A stretch of DNA of 38,682 nucleotides from the NCBI GenBank assembly GCA_938004315.1, contig CALKWG010000158.1:1-38682 (forward strand). Reading direction: 5' to 3'. Origin of the DNA: an uncultured Spirochaetaceae bacterium. Its GTDB lineage: Bacteria; Spirochaetota; Spirochaetia; Treponematales; UBA12059. Below the pieces are notes generated by a model. The model had not been told where the DNA came from and searched no databases. It worked only from the letters and a program-made list of their open reading frames with translations. Below, one piece after another: positions 1 to 8,319 of the stretch (position 1 is its first letter; each line of letters opens with the position of its first letter). The translations under genes and the position numbers were made by a program.

Positions 1-1976
1 TGCCGCTCGTCCGGCGCGCCGGGCTCCTGGCCGAGCTCTACGCCGCCGCCGGCCGGCCGGCGGACGCCTTGGTCAGGCTCGAGGCTGAACGGAGCCTGCT
101 CGGCGCCGCGTATGCTGCCGATCCGGCTTTCTTGGCCCGCGCCGTCGAGATAGGATCGGCCGTCGCCTCGCCCTCCTGGCTCATGGATTTTAGCGCGCTC
201 TTCGGGCTGGATAGCCAAGCCGGCGGCGTAGCGGCGGCTATGGCCCGCGCCTTGAAGGCCGTGGACCGGGCGCCCGATACCGCCGTCGCCAGCTTGGACG
301 CCGCGGCGCTCGTGTTGGCGCGGGCTCGCTCGGCGAGCGCCGCCCGGGATTACGGCGCATCGGTCCGCTCCTTCCGCGCCTACGCGCGCTTGGGCTCGCC
401 GGGGGCGGAGCTCGATCCGGCCGCCGTCCGGCTGACTCCCGAGGAGCTCGCCGCCCTCATGGCCGGGCTCCCGCGGCCGGCCGCCTCCGACGCCGCCCGC
501 GCCTTCATCTTCGGCTCCAGGGCCGAGGGCGAGGCCGGCTGGGCCTTGATAGCCGCGCGCGCGCGCGCCGGCCTCCTAGGCGACGCGGAGGCCTTCCACG
601 GCCTCTTCTGGCACGGCCGCTTCGCGCGCGCCGCAGAGCGCTGGGCCGAGGCGGCCGGGGCCTTCGCCCAGGCCGCCGCCTACGCCTCGGCCGGGGCCGA
701 CAGGGACGCGGCGCATTGGTACCGCGTCGAGTGCCTCTCTAAGATTTCTCAGCGCGACGCGGCGAGCGCCCTGGCGGAGGCTTTGGCGCTCAGCGCTGCG
801 CCGGCTTATTATTCCGACCTCGTCGAGCCGCTCTCGAGGCGTGCCCTGGCTTCGCGGGACGGGCAGACCCTCGCGGCCCTGGCCGCCGCCGTGGTCTCCC
901 GCGGAGCGGGGCGCGACGCCGCCCGCATGGCCTATATCTCGGCGCGCGCGGCGGAGGTCGGCGTCATAGCCCCGGCGCAGCGAGGCGGCCTAGATCTGGA
1001 AGCCTACGCGCGGCGAGGCTACCAAGCCGCCTACCGCCAAAGCCATGACCCCTGGTATAGGCTCTTAGCCGCCTATAGGCTCGGGCTTCCGCTCGCCGAT
1101 CCGGCCGACGGCCCGGGCGCCCCCGAGCCCCAGGCTCGGGCCGGCGAGGCCGGCGCTCCGGGCGCGGGCGCCTCCGTCGAGCCGCCCGCCGAGCCCGCGG
1201 GGGCTCGGCCCGCGCCCACCGAGGCGCCGGCGGCCATCGTGGAGGCCGCTGACGACGACTACGCCCTGGGCCTCGTCGCCTTCGGGCTGGCGCGCCGCGT
1301 ACGATCGGAGTTCGGGACCGCCTTCAGGCGGCTCGGCGCGGACACCCTGCGCGCCGCCGCCGAGGCCATGGCCACCCGGGACGACGCGGCCGAGGCCATC
1401 CGCCTCATAGCCCCGCTCTTCTCGCGCGACGGCCTTAAGCCGACGCGTCGCGACAAGGAGCTGTATTGGCCGCGCCCCTACCTTGAAACCGTCGAAGCCA
1501 ACGCGAACCTGCGCGCCATATCGCCGGCCTTGCTCTACGGACTCGTGCGTTCGGAGAGCCTCTTCCAGCCCGCCGTAGTATCGAGCGCCGGCGCCATAGG
1601 CCTGTCGCAGCTCATGCCTGCCACCGCTGACGAGATGGCCGGCCGCCTGCGGATGCCGAGCTACGACGCCAGGGATCCCGATGACAACTTGTTCATCGGC
1701 GCGGCCTACTTGCGCAGGCTCCTAGACTCGGTCGGGGGACGGACCTTACCGGCCCTGTACGCGTATAATGCCGGCCTCACGAGGTTTAGGCGCTGGGAGG
1801 CCTCCGCCCCGCGCTTCCCGGCCGACCTCTTCCTCGAGACCTTGGACTTCGCCGAGACCCGGCAGTACGGCCGCAACGTGGTCGGCGCGGCTACGGCCTA
1901 CGCCGAGCTGTACTATGAGGACGGCGAGGCCGGGGTGCGGGCCTTCCTCGCCGCCATGCTCGAGGAAGCGAACTAG
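1..1976 (+). CDS. Lytic murein transglycosylase with TPR-like repeats (5' end cut by window)
   Basis: Cleaves the glycan strands of peptidoglycan in the periplasm, forming 1,6-anhydro ends. The C-terminal SLT (goose-lysozyme-like) domain is clear: the catalytic Glu codon is at 1554-1556 within RSES, GLSQLMP follows near 1599-1619, and AYNAG is at 1761-1775. Upstream lies a long Ala-rich helical region resembling tetratricopeptide repeats, as in Slt70-type enzymes, with a Pro/Ala/Glu-rich linker near 1100-1240. A TTG at 69 could be read as a start, but the frame is open back to base 3 and reads as the same kind of helical protein (LAELYAAAGRPADAL), so I treat the gene as truncated by the window. 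It converges on ccdA with 26 bases between the stops. The domain call is firm; the exact subfamily is not. Confidence 0.88.
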   Translation, partial: PLVRRAGLLAELYAAAGRPADALVRLEAERSLLGAAYAADPAFLARAVEIGSAVASPSWLMDFSALFGLDSQAGGVAAAMARALKAVDRAPDTAVASLDAAALVLARARSASAARDYGASVRSFRAYARLGSPGAELDPAAVRLTPEELAALMAGLPRPAASDAARAFIFGSRAEGEAGWALIAARARAGLLGDAEAFHGLFWHGRFARAAERWAEAAGAFAQAAAYASAGADRDAAHWYRVECLSKISQRDAASALAEALALSAAPAYYSDLVEPLSRRALASRDGQTLAALAAAVVSRGAGRDAARMAYISARAAEVGVIAPAQRGGLDLEAYARRGYQAAYRQSHDPWYRLLAAYRLGLPLADPADGPGAPEPQARAGEAGAPGAGASVEPPAEPAGARPAPTEAPAAIVEAADDDYALGLVAFGLARRVRSEFGTAFRRLGADTLRAAAEAMATRDDAAEAIRLIAPLFSRDGLKPTRRDKELYWPRPYLETVEANANLRAISPALLYGLVRSESLFQPAVVSSAGAIGLSQLMPATADEMAGRLRMPSYDARDPDDNLFIGAAYLRRLLDSVGGRTLPALYAYNAGLTRFRRWEASAPRFPADLFLETLDFAETRQYGRNVVGAATAYAELYYEDGEAGVRAFLAAMLEEAN

Positions 1977-2002
1977 CCGGGCGACGGAGCCGGTCGCCGC
2001 GA

Positions 2003-2944
2003 TTAAGCCCCTTGGAAGAGCAGCCAGCGGCCCAGGAAGGCGACGGTCCCGATGGCGCCGAAGGCCTCCAGGGCTGCCAAGCCGGTGAAGAGCCCGACCA
2101 AGCCCAGGCGCCACCAGCGAAGGAGCGGCCTCTTGCGAATAAGGGGCAGGGCTAAGGCGATGGCGGCCAGGGCCGCCCAGGCTAGGGCGGCGGCGATGCG
2201 CGCGCCGTAGGGGTCGGAGGCGCTAAAGCCCATGAGCGCTATCCCCGCACGGGAGAAGGCGCCGTTTAGGGTGGTGAGCCGGCCTAAGGCCATGGCCAGG
2301 CCCAAGGCGACGAGCAGGACGCCCGAGCCTATCCTGAGCTCGCGCCCCCGCTTCTTGAGCCAGTTCATGAGCGGCGAGAGGCGCTCGAAGAACAGCCCCG
2401 CCGCCAGGAAGGGCAGGCCAAGGCCGAGCGAATAGGCGGCGAGCAGGGCCGCAGCCTCGGCGGCGCGGCCCGAGCGCGCCGCCATGAACAGGATAGAGGC
2501 CAGGATCGGTCCGATGCAGGGCGTCCAGCCGGCGCCGAAGGCCATGCCCACCACGAACGAGCCCAGGGCCCCCGCCGGCTTGGATTGCACGTGAGCCCGC
2601 GCCTCGCGGTTTAGGATCTTGATGAAGTCGAAGATCATGTTGAGGCCGAAGAGCGTTATGATCAGTCCCGCCCCTAAGTTGATCCAACGGCTAGCCTTGC
2701 CAGCCAGGAGCATGCCGCCGCCTGAGAAGATCAGGCCTAAGCTCACGAAGACCGCGCTGAAGCCCAGCACGAAGAAGGCGGAGCGTAGGAACACCAGGCC
2801 CCGAGCCGAACCGTCGCGTAGCTCGGCGGCGCTCTTACCGCTTACGAAGGATAGGTAGCCGGGAATGAGCGGGAGGACGCAGGGCGAGAGGAACGATAGG
2901 AGACCCGCCCCGGCGGCCGCCAGGATGCCGACCTGGGCGTTCAC
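2003..2944 (-). CDS. ccdA: CcdA-type thiol-disulfide electron carrier membrane protein
   Basis: Carries reducing equivalents from cytoplasmic thioredoxin across the inner membrane to periplasmic thiol proteins, used in cytochrome c maturation or disulfide repair. The family's two redox cysteines are visible in SPCVLPLIPG (Cys22) and GWTPCIGPIL (Cys143), each in a hydrophobic helix, and the first ~230 residues match the six-helix CcdA/DsbD-beta core. The protein is 313 residues, longer than the usual CcdA of about 220-240, with one or two further hydrophobic segments after residue ~240. The start is GTG and overlaps the tlpA stop (GTGA at 2941-2944), so translation is coupled to tlpA, its likely redox client. 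Family call firm; the role of the C-terminal extension is unknown. Confidence 0.9.
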   Translation of the reverse strand: MNAQVGILAAAGAGLLSFLSPCVLPLIPGYLSFVSGKSAAELRDGSARGLVFLRSAFFVLGFSAVFVSLGLIFSGGGMLLAGKASRWINLGAGLIITLFGLNMIFDFIKILNREARAHVQSKPAGALGSFVVGMAFGAGWTPCIGPILASILFMAARSGRAAEAAALLAAYSLGLGLPFLAAGLFFERLSPLMNWLKKRGRELRIGSGVLLVALGLAMALGRLTTLNGAFSRAGIALMGFSASDPYGARIAAALAWAALAAIALALPLIRKRPLLRWWRLGLVGLFTGLAALEAFGAIGTVAFLGRWLLFQGA

Positions 2945-3594
2945 AGGCGCTCGGCCAGCTCGCGGAAGAAGGCGACGGTCTCAGGCCCGTCGTACATGTG
3001 GGCGCCTACGACGCCGGCTATGGCGCGTCCCTGCTTATCCAAGATGAAGGTCGTGGGTATGCCGCGCGATACGAAGGGAGCCGAAGCGGAGCCGTTTTCG
3101 TCTAAGAAGATGGGGAACTTGTAGCGCGGGTTGTCCCTGAGGAAGCCGGTGACCGTATCGCGCTTCTCGGCGACGCTGACGGCCATGATGTCGAAGGCCA
3201 CGTCCCGGGTCTTGTCGTGCAGGACCTGCATGGACGGCATCTCCGCGCGGCAGGGCGGGCACCAGGTGGCCCAGAAATTGAGCAGCACGACCTTGCCGGC
3301 CATGGCCTGCACCCCGGTCTCCTTGCCGCCGAGCTCGCGGACGGTCATGGGCGGCAGGGGCTCGGGCACGGGGAAGACGTAGAATCCCATCGCCTCGAGC
3401 CGCGCGGCGTACCAAGGCGCGCCTTGGGGCTGGGCCGCCTCTATGACCGGCGTCGGCGCCGGCGCGGCCGTCGTGGTGGCGAGCGGCGCCTCCGAGCCGG
3501 GTTTGGCGCATGAGGACAGTCCGAGCGCGGAGGCGGCCAATACGAACGCTACGGCTAGGCCGATGCGGGCTTTCCTTCGGATCGTTATGGTCAT
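2941..3594 (-). CDS. tlpA: TlpA/ResA-like thioredoxin-fold lipoprotein
   Basis: Membrane-anchored periplasmic thiol-disulfide oxidoreductase, probably reduced by the CcdA protein encoded immediately after it. Residues 1-29 form a lipoprotein signal with lipobox LSSC (Cys29). After a Pro/Ala linker, the thioredoxin domain starts near residue 80 and carries WATWCPPC (Cys112 and Cys115) and the cis-proline loop GIPTTF (Pro180). The ATG at 3594 is preceded by an AGAGGAG ribosome site. A sigma70-like promoter lies in the AT-rich stretch upstream (3689-3716). The partner gene and the WCPPC signature support a role in cytochrome c or extracytoplasmic thiol reduction, but no cytochrome biogenesis gene lies in the window, so the client protein is unknown. 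Confidence 0.9.
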   Translation of the reverse strand: MTITIRRKARIGLAVAFVLAASALGLSSCAKPGSEAPLATTTAAPAPTPVIEAAQPQGAPWYAARLEAMGFYVFPVPEPLPPMTVRELGGKETGVQAMAGKVVLLNFWATWCPPCRAEMPSMQVLHDKTRDVAFDIMAVSVAEKRDTVTGFLRDNPRYKFPIFLDENGSASAPFVSRGIPTTFILDKQGRAIAGVVGAHMYDGPETVAFFRELAERL

Positions 3595-3688
3595 GAGATC
3601 TCCTCTGTGAGGGCCCGTACAGCCCCGTTTCTCCTGGACCTTCGGCTGACCGGCTTCCTATACCGGAGCTTCCGACTCAAGTACGTTA

Positions 3689-3716
3689 AATATATAAAAA
3701 ATCATATGAATATCAA
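3689..3716 (-). promoter_or_regulatory. Sigma70-like promoter for tlpA-ccdA
   Basis: On the reverse strand, -35 TTGATA (3711-3716), a 16-base spacer and -10 TATATT (3689-3694) sit in a strikingly AT-rich patch of an otherwise GC-rich region. The predicted transcript start is near 3682, giving a leader of about 88 bases to the tlpA ATG. Confidence 0.55.
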
Positions 3717-3767
3717 GCCCCAGCGCCGAGCCCGGCGCCCTTTGTAGTCTAAAGCGGCCCTTTTCAG

Positions 3768-3813
3768 TATACTAGGCACTCAAATCCGTATATGCGCTCA
3801 CTAAGGAGAAGCC
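3768..3813 (+). promoter_or_regulatory. Probable -10 box and ribosome site of clpP
   Basis: TATACT at 3768-3773 is a good -10 box. The best-spaced -35 (TAGTCT, 3745-3750) is poor, so an activator or a different sigma factor may be involved. AAGGAG ends 6-7 bases before the clpP ATG and fixes that start. Confidence 0.45.
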
Positions 3814-4431
3814 ATGTCCCGCTACAGCCAGATATATAGCCGCTACGACGACGATGACGACGAAGATGAGAAGCCAGGCAGGCCATCCGACGCCCTCCTA
3901 GAGAAGCTCCTCGACACCCGGACCGTCCTCCTCTCCGGCCAGGTGAACAAGGATCTGGCCGAGCGCGTCGTGCGCCAGCTCCTGCTCCTGGAGGCCAAGG
4001 GCGACGAGCCGATCAAGATCATGATCGACAGCCCCGGCGGCGACGTGGACGCCGGCTACGCCATCTTCGACATGGCCCGCTTCGTGAAGCCCCAGGTCTG
4101 GATGATAGGCATGGGCCTCGTGGCCAGCGCCGGCGCCCTGATACTCCTGGCCGCGCCGAAGGAACGCCGCATAGCCCTGCCGAACAGCCATTACCTGATC
4201 CACCAGCCGCTCTCGGGCCTGCGCGGCGTGGCTACCGAGATCGAGATCCACGCGCGCGAGCTGGAGAAGACCCGCGATAAGCTTAATAAGCTCATCGCCG
4301 AGGAGACCGGCCAGCCCCTGGATCGCGTCGTCAAGGACACCGACCGGGACTACTGGATGAACGCCGAGGAGGCCGCCGCCTATGGCCTGGTCTCGCGGGT
4401 CGTTAAGACGCGGGGAGAGCTCGGGCTGTGA
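3814..4431 (+). CDS. clpP: ATP-dependent Clp protease proteolytic subunit
   Basis: Serine peptidase that forms the barrel-shaped chamber degrading proteins unfolded by ClpX or ClpA/C. The catalytic triad is visible and correctly spaced: Ser105 in GLVASAGAL, His130 in YLIHQPLSG and Asp179 in TDRDYW; the 25- and 49-residue gaps equal those in E. coli ClpP. The 205-residue length is normal. The N-terminus is unusual: after MSRYSQIYSRY comes a run of acidic residues (positions 12-19) before the conserved fold, where other ClpPs have a short propeptide and the axial gate loops. Ser105 is followed by Ala, not the usual Met, as in some secondary ClpP paralogues. It is preceded by a strong ribosome site and overlaps purC by four bases. 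Confidence 0.93.
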   Translation: MSRYSQIYSRYDDDDDEDEKPGRPSDALLEKLLDTRTVLLSGQVNKDLAERVVRQLLLLEAKGDEPIKIMIDSPGGDVDAGYAIFDMARFVKPQVWMIGMGLVASAGALILLAAPKERRIALPNSHYLIHQPLSGLRGVATEIEIHARELEKTRDKLNKLIAEETGQPLDRVVKDTDRDYWMNAEEAAAYGLVSRVVKTRGELGL

Positions 4432-5438
4432 GCCCGGAGGGCTTCAAGGCGGCCCTGGCCGGCTGTTACGCCGGCCTTACGAGCGGCGCCCAGACCGAGG
4501 CCCTTCCCGCGGGCGCCCGGGTCTACGAGGGCAAGGTGCGGGACGTCGCCTTCTACGGCGACCGGGCCGTCCTCGTGGCCAGCGACCGCATCTCCGCCTT
4601 CGACCGGGTGCTCTCGACGGTGCCCTGGAAGGGCGAAGTCCTCGCCCGGATCTCCGCCTGGTGGTTCGACCAAACCGCCGATATCGTACCCAACCACCTC
4701 GTGCCGCCTTCGGAGCTCGGCGGCTACGACCCGGTCCGCTCAAGCGGCCGTTGCGTCGTAGCCCGGAAGCTCAAGATGCTCCCGGCGGAGCTCGTCGTGC
4801 GCGGCTACCTGAGCGGCTCGGCCTGGCGCGACTATCAAGCCGGCCGGCCGGTCTCCGGCCTCCGCCTGCCGTCCGGCCTGCGCTGTAACGAGCGCTTCCC
4901 CAGCCCCGTCGTAACGCCCTCCACCAAGGAAGCCTCCGGCCACGACCGCCCTTGCTCGGGGGCCGAGCTCGTAGCCTCGGGCGCCGTGGACGCCGATACC
5001 TGGCGCGAGCTCGAGCGCGCGGCCTTGGCCCTCTTCGCCCGCGGGCAGGAGCTGGCCGCCCGGCGCGGCCTCATCCTCGTCGACACCAAGTACGAGTTCG
5101 GCGTCTCGAACGGCAGGCTCTGCCTGGGCGACGAGATCCATACCCCCGATTCCAGCCGCTACTGGTTCGCCGAGGGTTACGAGAGGCGCTTCGACGATGG
5201 CGTAGAGCAGCGCGAGCTCGACAAGGAAGCCTTCCGCCGCTGGCTCTTGGCCCGCGGCTTCAAGGGCGACGGCGAGCCGCCGGCCATCCCGGACGAGGTC
5301 AGGATCGAGACGGCCATGCGCTACGTCCAAGCCTACGAGGCTATAATCGGCGAGGAATTTATGCCTGTTTGCCAGGATGCGCAAGCGGCGGAGCGCGCCG
5401 CGGCGTACTGCCTTACGGAGGCCTTTAAGGCCCGCTAG
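4428..5438 (+). CDS. purC: Phosphoribosylaminoimidazole-succinocarboxamide (SAICAR) synthase
   Basis: Joins CAIR and aspartate with ATP to make SAICAR in de novo purine synthesis, in the cytoplasm. Family motifs are present: YEGKVRD (33-39), ASDRISAFD (51-59), VVTPSTKEASGHD (161-173) and VDTKYEFG (218-225). At 336 residues it belongs to the longer PurC form found in yeast and some bacteria rather than the ~240-residue E. coli type. The GTG start overlaps the clpP stop (GTGA, 4428-4431), so the two are probably translated from one message. No other purine gene is in the window. I see nothing missing from the active site. Confidence 0.93.
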   Translation: MSPEGFKAALAGCYAGLTSGAQTEALPAGARVYEGKVRDVAFYGDRAVLVASDRISAFDRVLSTVPWKGEVLARISAWWFDQTADIVPNHLVPPSELGGYDPVRSSGRCVVARKLKMLPAELVVRGYLSGSAWRDYQAGRPVSGLRLPSGLRCNERFPSPVVTPSTKEASGHDRPCSGAELVASGAVDADTWRELERAALALFARGQELAARRGLILVDTKYEFGVSNGRLCLGDEIHTPDSSRYWFAEGYERRFDDGVEQRELDKEAFRRWLLARGFKGDGEPPAIPDEVRIETAMRYVQAYEAIIGEEFMPVCQDAQAAERAAAYCLTEAFKAR

Positions 5439-5455
5439 GCCGCGCCCCGGATACG

Positions 5456-5479
5456 GGACCTCCGGCCGCCCGGAGGTCC
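5456..5479 (+). promoter_or_regulatory. Perfect hairpin containing the ribosome site of the DNase I-fold gene
   Basis: Ten-base arms (5456-5465 and 5470-5479) pair perfectly around the loop CCGC, and a G-U pair (5455 with 5480) can extend the stem to the base before the ATG at 5481. The Shine-Dalgarno GGAGG (5472-5476) lies inside the 3' arm and would be hidden when the stem forms. There is no T run, so a terminator for purC is less likely. Confidence 0.6.
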
Positions 5480-5480
5480 T

Positions 5481-6578
5481 ATGCCGAATAGTAAGGCGGC
5501 GGCTGCGCCGTCGGCCGCCCGTCGCCCCTGGTCGCCCCCCCGCGCGCGGGCGGCCGCCTTCGCCCTGCTCGCCGCCTCTATCCTCAGTTCGCTCGCGGCC
5601 TGCGGCTCCTGTTCCATGGAGCCTAAGTCCGGGACCGCGATCCATATCATGAGCTATAACCTCATGACCTTCTTCGACCCGGTCGACCACGGCGGCGAGT
5701 ACGAGGATTTCAAGGCCGCTGCCGCTTGGAACGAAGAAGCCTATCGCCGGCGCTTGAAGAACGCCGCCTCGGCGGTCCGCGGGGCGCTGCCTGGCGGCCC
5801 TGACCTCCTCGCCCTGCAGGAGATAGAGAACGAACGGGCCCTGAACGACCTAGCCGAGGAGCTCGGCGGCTATCCCTATGTCCTGATGGCGAAGGATCGA
5901 TCCGCCGTCCTGTCTTCCGGGCTCCTGTCGCGCTATCCCGTGCTCGCCCTACGCGCGCATAAGGCGCTCCCGCCGCCGGGCGCTCCGGCTTCGGTGCCCC
6001 GCGAGATCCTGGAGGCGGAGATCGACCTGGGCGGGACGACTTTGGTCCTGTTCGTATGCCATTGGAAGAGCAAGCTCGGCGGGGCCGCCGAGACCGAGGC
6101 CGAGCGTCGCGGGGCGGCCTCGCTCCTCAACGCCCTGGTCGCGGGGCGCCTAGCCGCCGAGCCCGGCGCGGCCGTCGTCATCGCCGGCGACCTCAATGAA
6201 AACCCCGACGAGTACGAACGCGTCGCGCGCGTCTACCCGACGGCCCTGATGCCGGCCGAGACGGGGCCGGGGCCATGGTTACTCCTGGCCTCGGAGCCCG
6301 GGGGCGCCTCGGCCGCGGGGCCGGTCTACTTCAACCCTTGGTTCGTCGACGATGACGGCTACAGCTATCTCTACCAGGATGAGCGCGAGCGCATCGACCA
6401 TTTCCTCTTGTCGGCCGGCGCCGCTATAGGCGGGGCGATCCGATTCGAGGGCTTCGACGCCTCGCCGCCGGCCTTCCTCGTCGACGAGCGCGGGCGGCCG
6501 CTGGCCTGGTCGACCCGGAGCGGCTCGGGCTACTCCGACCACCTGCCTATCCGATTGACGCTGAAACGGCTGCCCTAG
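5481..6578 (+). CDS. Endonuclease/exonuclease/phosphatase (DNase I-fold) lipoprotein
   Basis: Member of the metal-dependent EEP superfamily, which cleaves phosphodiesters in nucleic acids, phospholipids or inositol phosphates. A lipoprotein signal ends in lipobox LAAC (Cys41). Fold landmarks are in order: MSYNLMTFF (Asn60), LLALQEIEN (metal-binding Glu114), CHWKSK (His194), AGDLNENP (Asp237, Asn239), ERIDHFLLS and a terminal YSDHLPI (catalytic His). All key residues are present, so it should be active, outside the cytoplasm. The substrate cannot be told; salvage of extracellular DNA is one option. The start chosen has GGAGG five bases upstream, but that site is inside a perfect hairpin. It may be cotranscribed with clpP-purC, being 42 bases from the purC stop. 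Confidence 0.85.
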   Translation: MPNSKAAAAPSAARRPWSPPRARAAAFALLAASILSSLAACGSCSMEPKSGTAIHIMSYNLMTFFDPVDHGGEYEDFKAAAAWNEEAYRRRLKNAASAVRGALPGGPDLLALQEIENERALNDLAEELGGYPYVLMAKDRSAVLSSGLLSRYPVLALRAHKALPPPGAPASVPREILEAEIDLGGTTLVLFVCHWKSKLGGAAETEAERRGAASLLNALVAGRLAAEPGAAVVIAGDLNENPDEYERVARVYPTALMPAETGPGPWLLLASEPGGASAAGPVYFNPWFVDDDGYSYLYQDERERIDHFLLSAGAAIGGAIRFEGFDASPPAFLVDERGRPLAWSTRSGSGYSDHLPIRLTLKRLP

Positions 6579-6603
6579 CCTGACGCCCGGCGCGCCGGCT
6601 TCT

Positions 6604-6642
6604 TTGACAGCCCTCCGGCGCGCGTGCTACAACGTCGTGATG
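6604..6642 (+). promoter_or_regulatory. Promoter of the XPB operon, probably giving a leaderless mRNA
   Basis: A consensus -35 TTGACA (6604-6609) is followed by an 18-base spacer and -10 TACAAC (6628-6633). Only six bases separate the -10 from the ATG at 6640, so transcription should start at or next to the start codon; no Shine-Dalgarno site could fit. The palindrome CCGGCGCGCCGG just before it may end the preceding transcript. Confidence 0.6.
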
Positions 6643-8319
6643 GACGGCAAGCCCCTGATAGCGCAGAGCGATAGCTCGCTCCTCTTAGACGCCCACGATA
6701 GCGCCTTCGAGGAGGCGCGCGCTGAGTTGGCCGCCTACGCCACCCTAGAGAAAAGCCCCGAGCATTTCCACAGCTATCGCTTGGACGCCCTCTCGCTCTG
6801 GAACGCGGCGAGCGCGGGACTGGGCTCCGACGAGGTCGTCGCCTCGCTTAAGCGCTGGTCGCGCTACGAGCTCCCGCCGTCTATGGAGGCCGCCCTGCGC
6901 GAGACCATGGGCCGCTTCGGGCGACTCTCCATCCGGGCCGGCGGCCCCGACGGCGCGCTGCGCCTGGATTGCCGCGACCCCTTCGTGCGCAAGGAGATCG
7001 AATCCAGCCGCAAGCTGGCCTCGATGCTGGTCCCCGACGACCGGGGCTTCTCCCTGCGGCTCGTCGACCGCGGCAGCGTCAAGCGCGAGCTCATCAAGCT
7101 GGGTTGGCCGGCCCTGGACGAGGCGCCCCTGGTCGACGGCGAGCCCCATCCCATCGCCCTGCGGGCCGAGAGCGCCGCCGGCCGACCCTTCGGCCTCCGG
7201 GCCTACCAGGACGACGCGCTCCGCGCCTTCCTCGGACGCGGCGCGCCGGGCACCGGCTACGGCGTCGTCGTCATGCCCTGCGGGGCGGGCAAGACCGTGC
7301 TGGGCATGGCCGCCATGGCGGCCTTGGGCCGGCGCACCCTCATCGTCACCACCAACGTCGCCGCCGTCCATCAATGGATGGACGAGCTCCTCGATAAGAC
7401 CGACCTACGGCCCGAGGACCTGGGCGAGTATACGGGCGCGGCCAAGGAGATCAGGCCCGTCACCGTGGCGACCTACCAGGTCCTGACCTGGCGCCCCGAT
7501 AAGGACGCTGACTTCCCCCACTTCCAGCTCCTTAGGCGCTCGGATTGGGGCCTCATCATCTACGACGAGGTGCACCTCCTGCCCGCGCCGGTCTTCCGCG
7601 TCACGGCCGAGGTGCAGGCGGTCAGGCGCTTAGGGCTCACCGCCACTTTAGTGCGCGAGGACGGCATGGCCGAGGACGTGTTCAGCCTGATCGGCCCCAA
7701 ACGCTACGACGTGCCCTGGAAGGAGCTCGAGGCCAAGGGCTTCATCGCCGAAGCCTTCTGCCGCGAGATCAGGGTACCTATGTCCGACCATGACCGCCTG
7801 CGCTACCTGGGCGGGGCCCTGCGCGAGCGGCACCGCCTGGCCGCGGAGAACCCCCTGAAGGCCCGCGTCCTGAAGGAGCTCGTGGCGAACCATCGCGAGG
7901 ACCTGATACTCGTGATAGGGCAGTTCCTGGACCAGCTCAGGGCCATGGCCAAGGAGCTCGGCGCGCCGCTCATCACCGGCGCTACCCCCAACGCGGAGCG
8001 CGAGCGCCTGTATCGGGAGTTCCGCGCCGGGACGATACGCGTCCTCGTCGTCTCCAAGGTGGCGAATTTCGCCATCGACCTGCCCGACGCCTCGGTGGCC
8101 GTCCAGCTATCCGGCACCTTCGGCTCCAGGCAGGAGGAGGCCCAGCGCCTGGGCCGCATACTCCGGCCGAAGAAGAAGAACTCCTATTTCTATAGCTTGG
8201 TATCGCGCTTTACGGTGGAGGAGGACTACGCGGACAACCGCCGGCGCTTCCTTACCGAGCAGGGATACCGCTATACTATAGAGGCATGGGAGGAGGGCGA
8301 GTGGACCCCGACGGCCTAG
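6640..8319 (+). CDS. XPB/Rad25-family DNA helicase (superfamily 2)
   Basis: ATP-driven DNA translocase related to eukaryotic/archaeal XPB, which opens DNA in repair and transcription. From the ATG at 6640 (559 residues): an N-terminal XPB-like domain, Walker A PCGAGKT (213-219), DEVH box (309-312), motif III TAT (333-335) followed by the XPB-specific RED motif (339-341), and motif VI QEEAQRLGRILRPK (498-511), ending in the typical SRFTVEEDYADNRRRFL tail. Length matches bacterial XPB. A TTG at 6604 is in frame, but it is the -35 box of the likely promoter, so I reject it as a start. The gene overlaps the next by 19 bases from the GTG at 8301. Bacterial XPB occurs in actinobacteria and spirochaetes; its cellular role is poorly defined. 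Confidence 0.92.
   Translation: MDGKPLIAQSDSSLLLDAHDSAFEEARAELAAYATLEKSPEHFHSYRLDALSLWNAASAGLGSDEVVASLKRWSRYELPPSMEAALRETMGRFGRLSIRAGGPDGALRLDCRDPFVRKEIESSRKLASMLVPDDRGFSLRLVDRGSVKRELIKLGWPALDEAPLVDGEPHPIALRAESAAGRPFGLRAYQDDALRAFLGRGAPGTGYGVVVMPCGAGKTVLGMAAMAALGRRTLIVTTNVAAVHQWMDELLDKTDLRPEDLGEYTGAAKEIRPVTVATYQVLTWRPDKDADFPHFQLLRRSDWGLIIYDEVHLLPAPVFRVTAEVQAVRRLGLTATLVREDGMAEDVFSLIGPKRYDVPWKELEAKGFIAEAFCREIRVPMSDHDRLRYLGGALRERHRLAAENPLKARVLKELVANHREDLILVIGQFLDQLRAMAKELGAPLITGATPNAERERLYREFRAGTIRVLVVSKVANFAIDLPDASVAVQLSGTFGSRQEEAQRLGRILRPKKKNSYFYSLVSRFTVEEDYADNRRRFLTEQGYRYTIEAWEEGEWTPTA

Noticed and set aside
3595..3680. Possible small RNA in the tlpA-clpP gap
   Set aside because: Only a short CCGG hairpin, no terminator; promoters explain the gap.
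4740..5690. Reverse frame of 316 codons opposite purC
   Set aside because: Antisense shadow of purC and the DNase I-fold gene with no recognisable protein features.
6604..6639. TTG at 6604 as the XPB start
   Set aside because: It is the first base of the -35 TTGACA; the conserved protein and promoter geometry fit ATG 6640.
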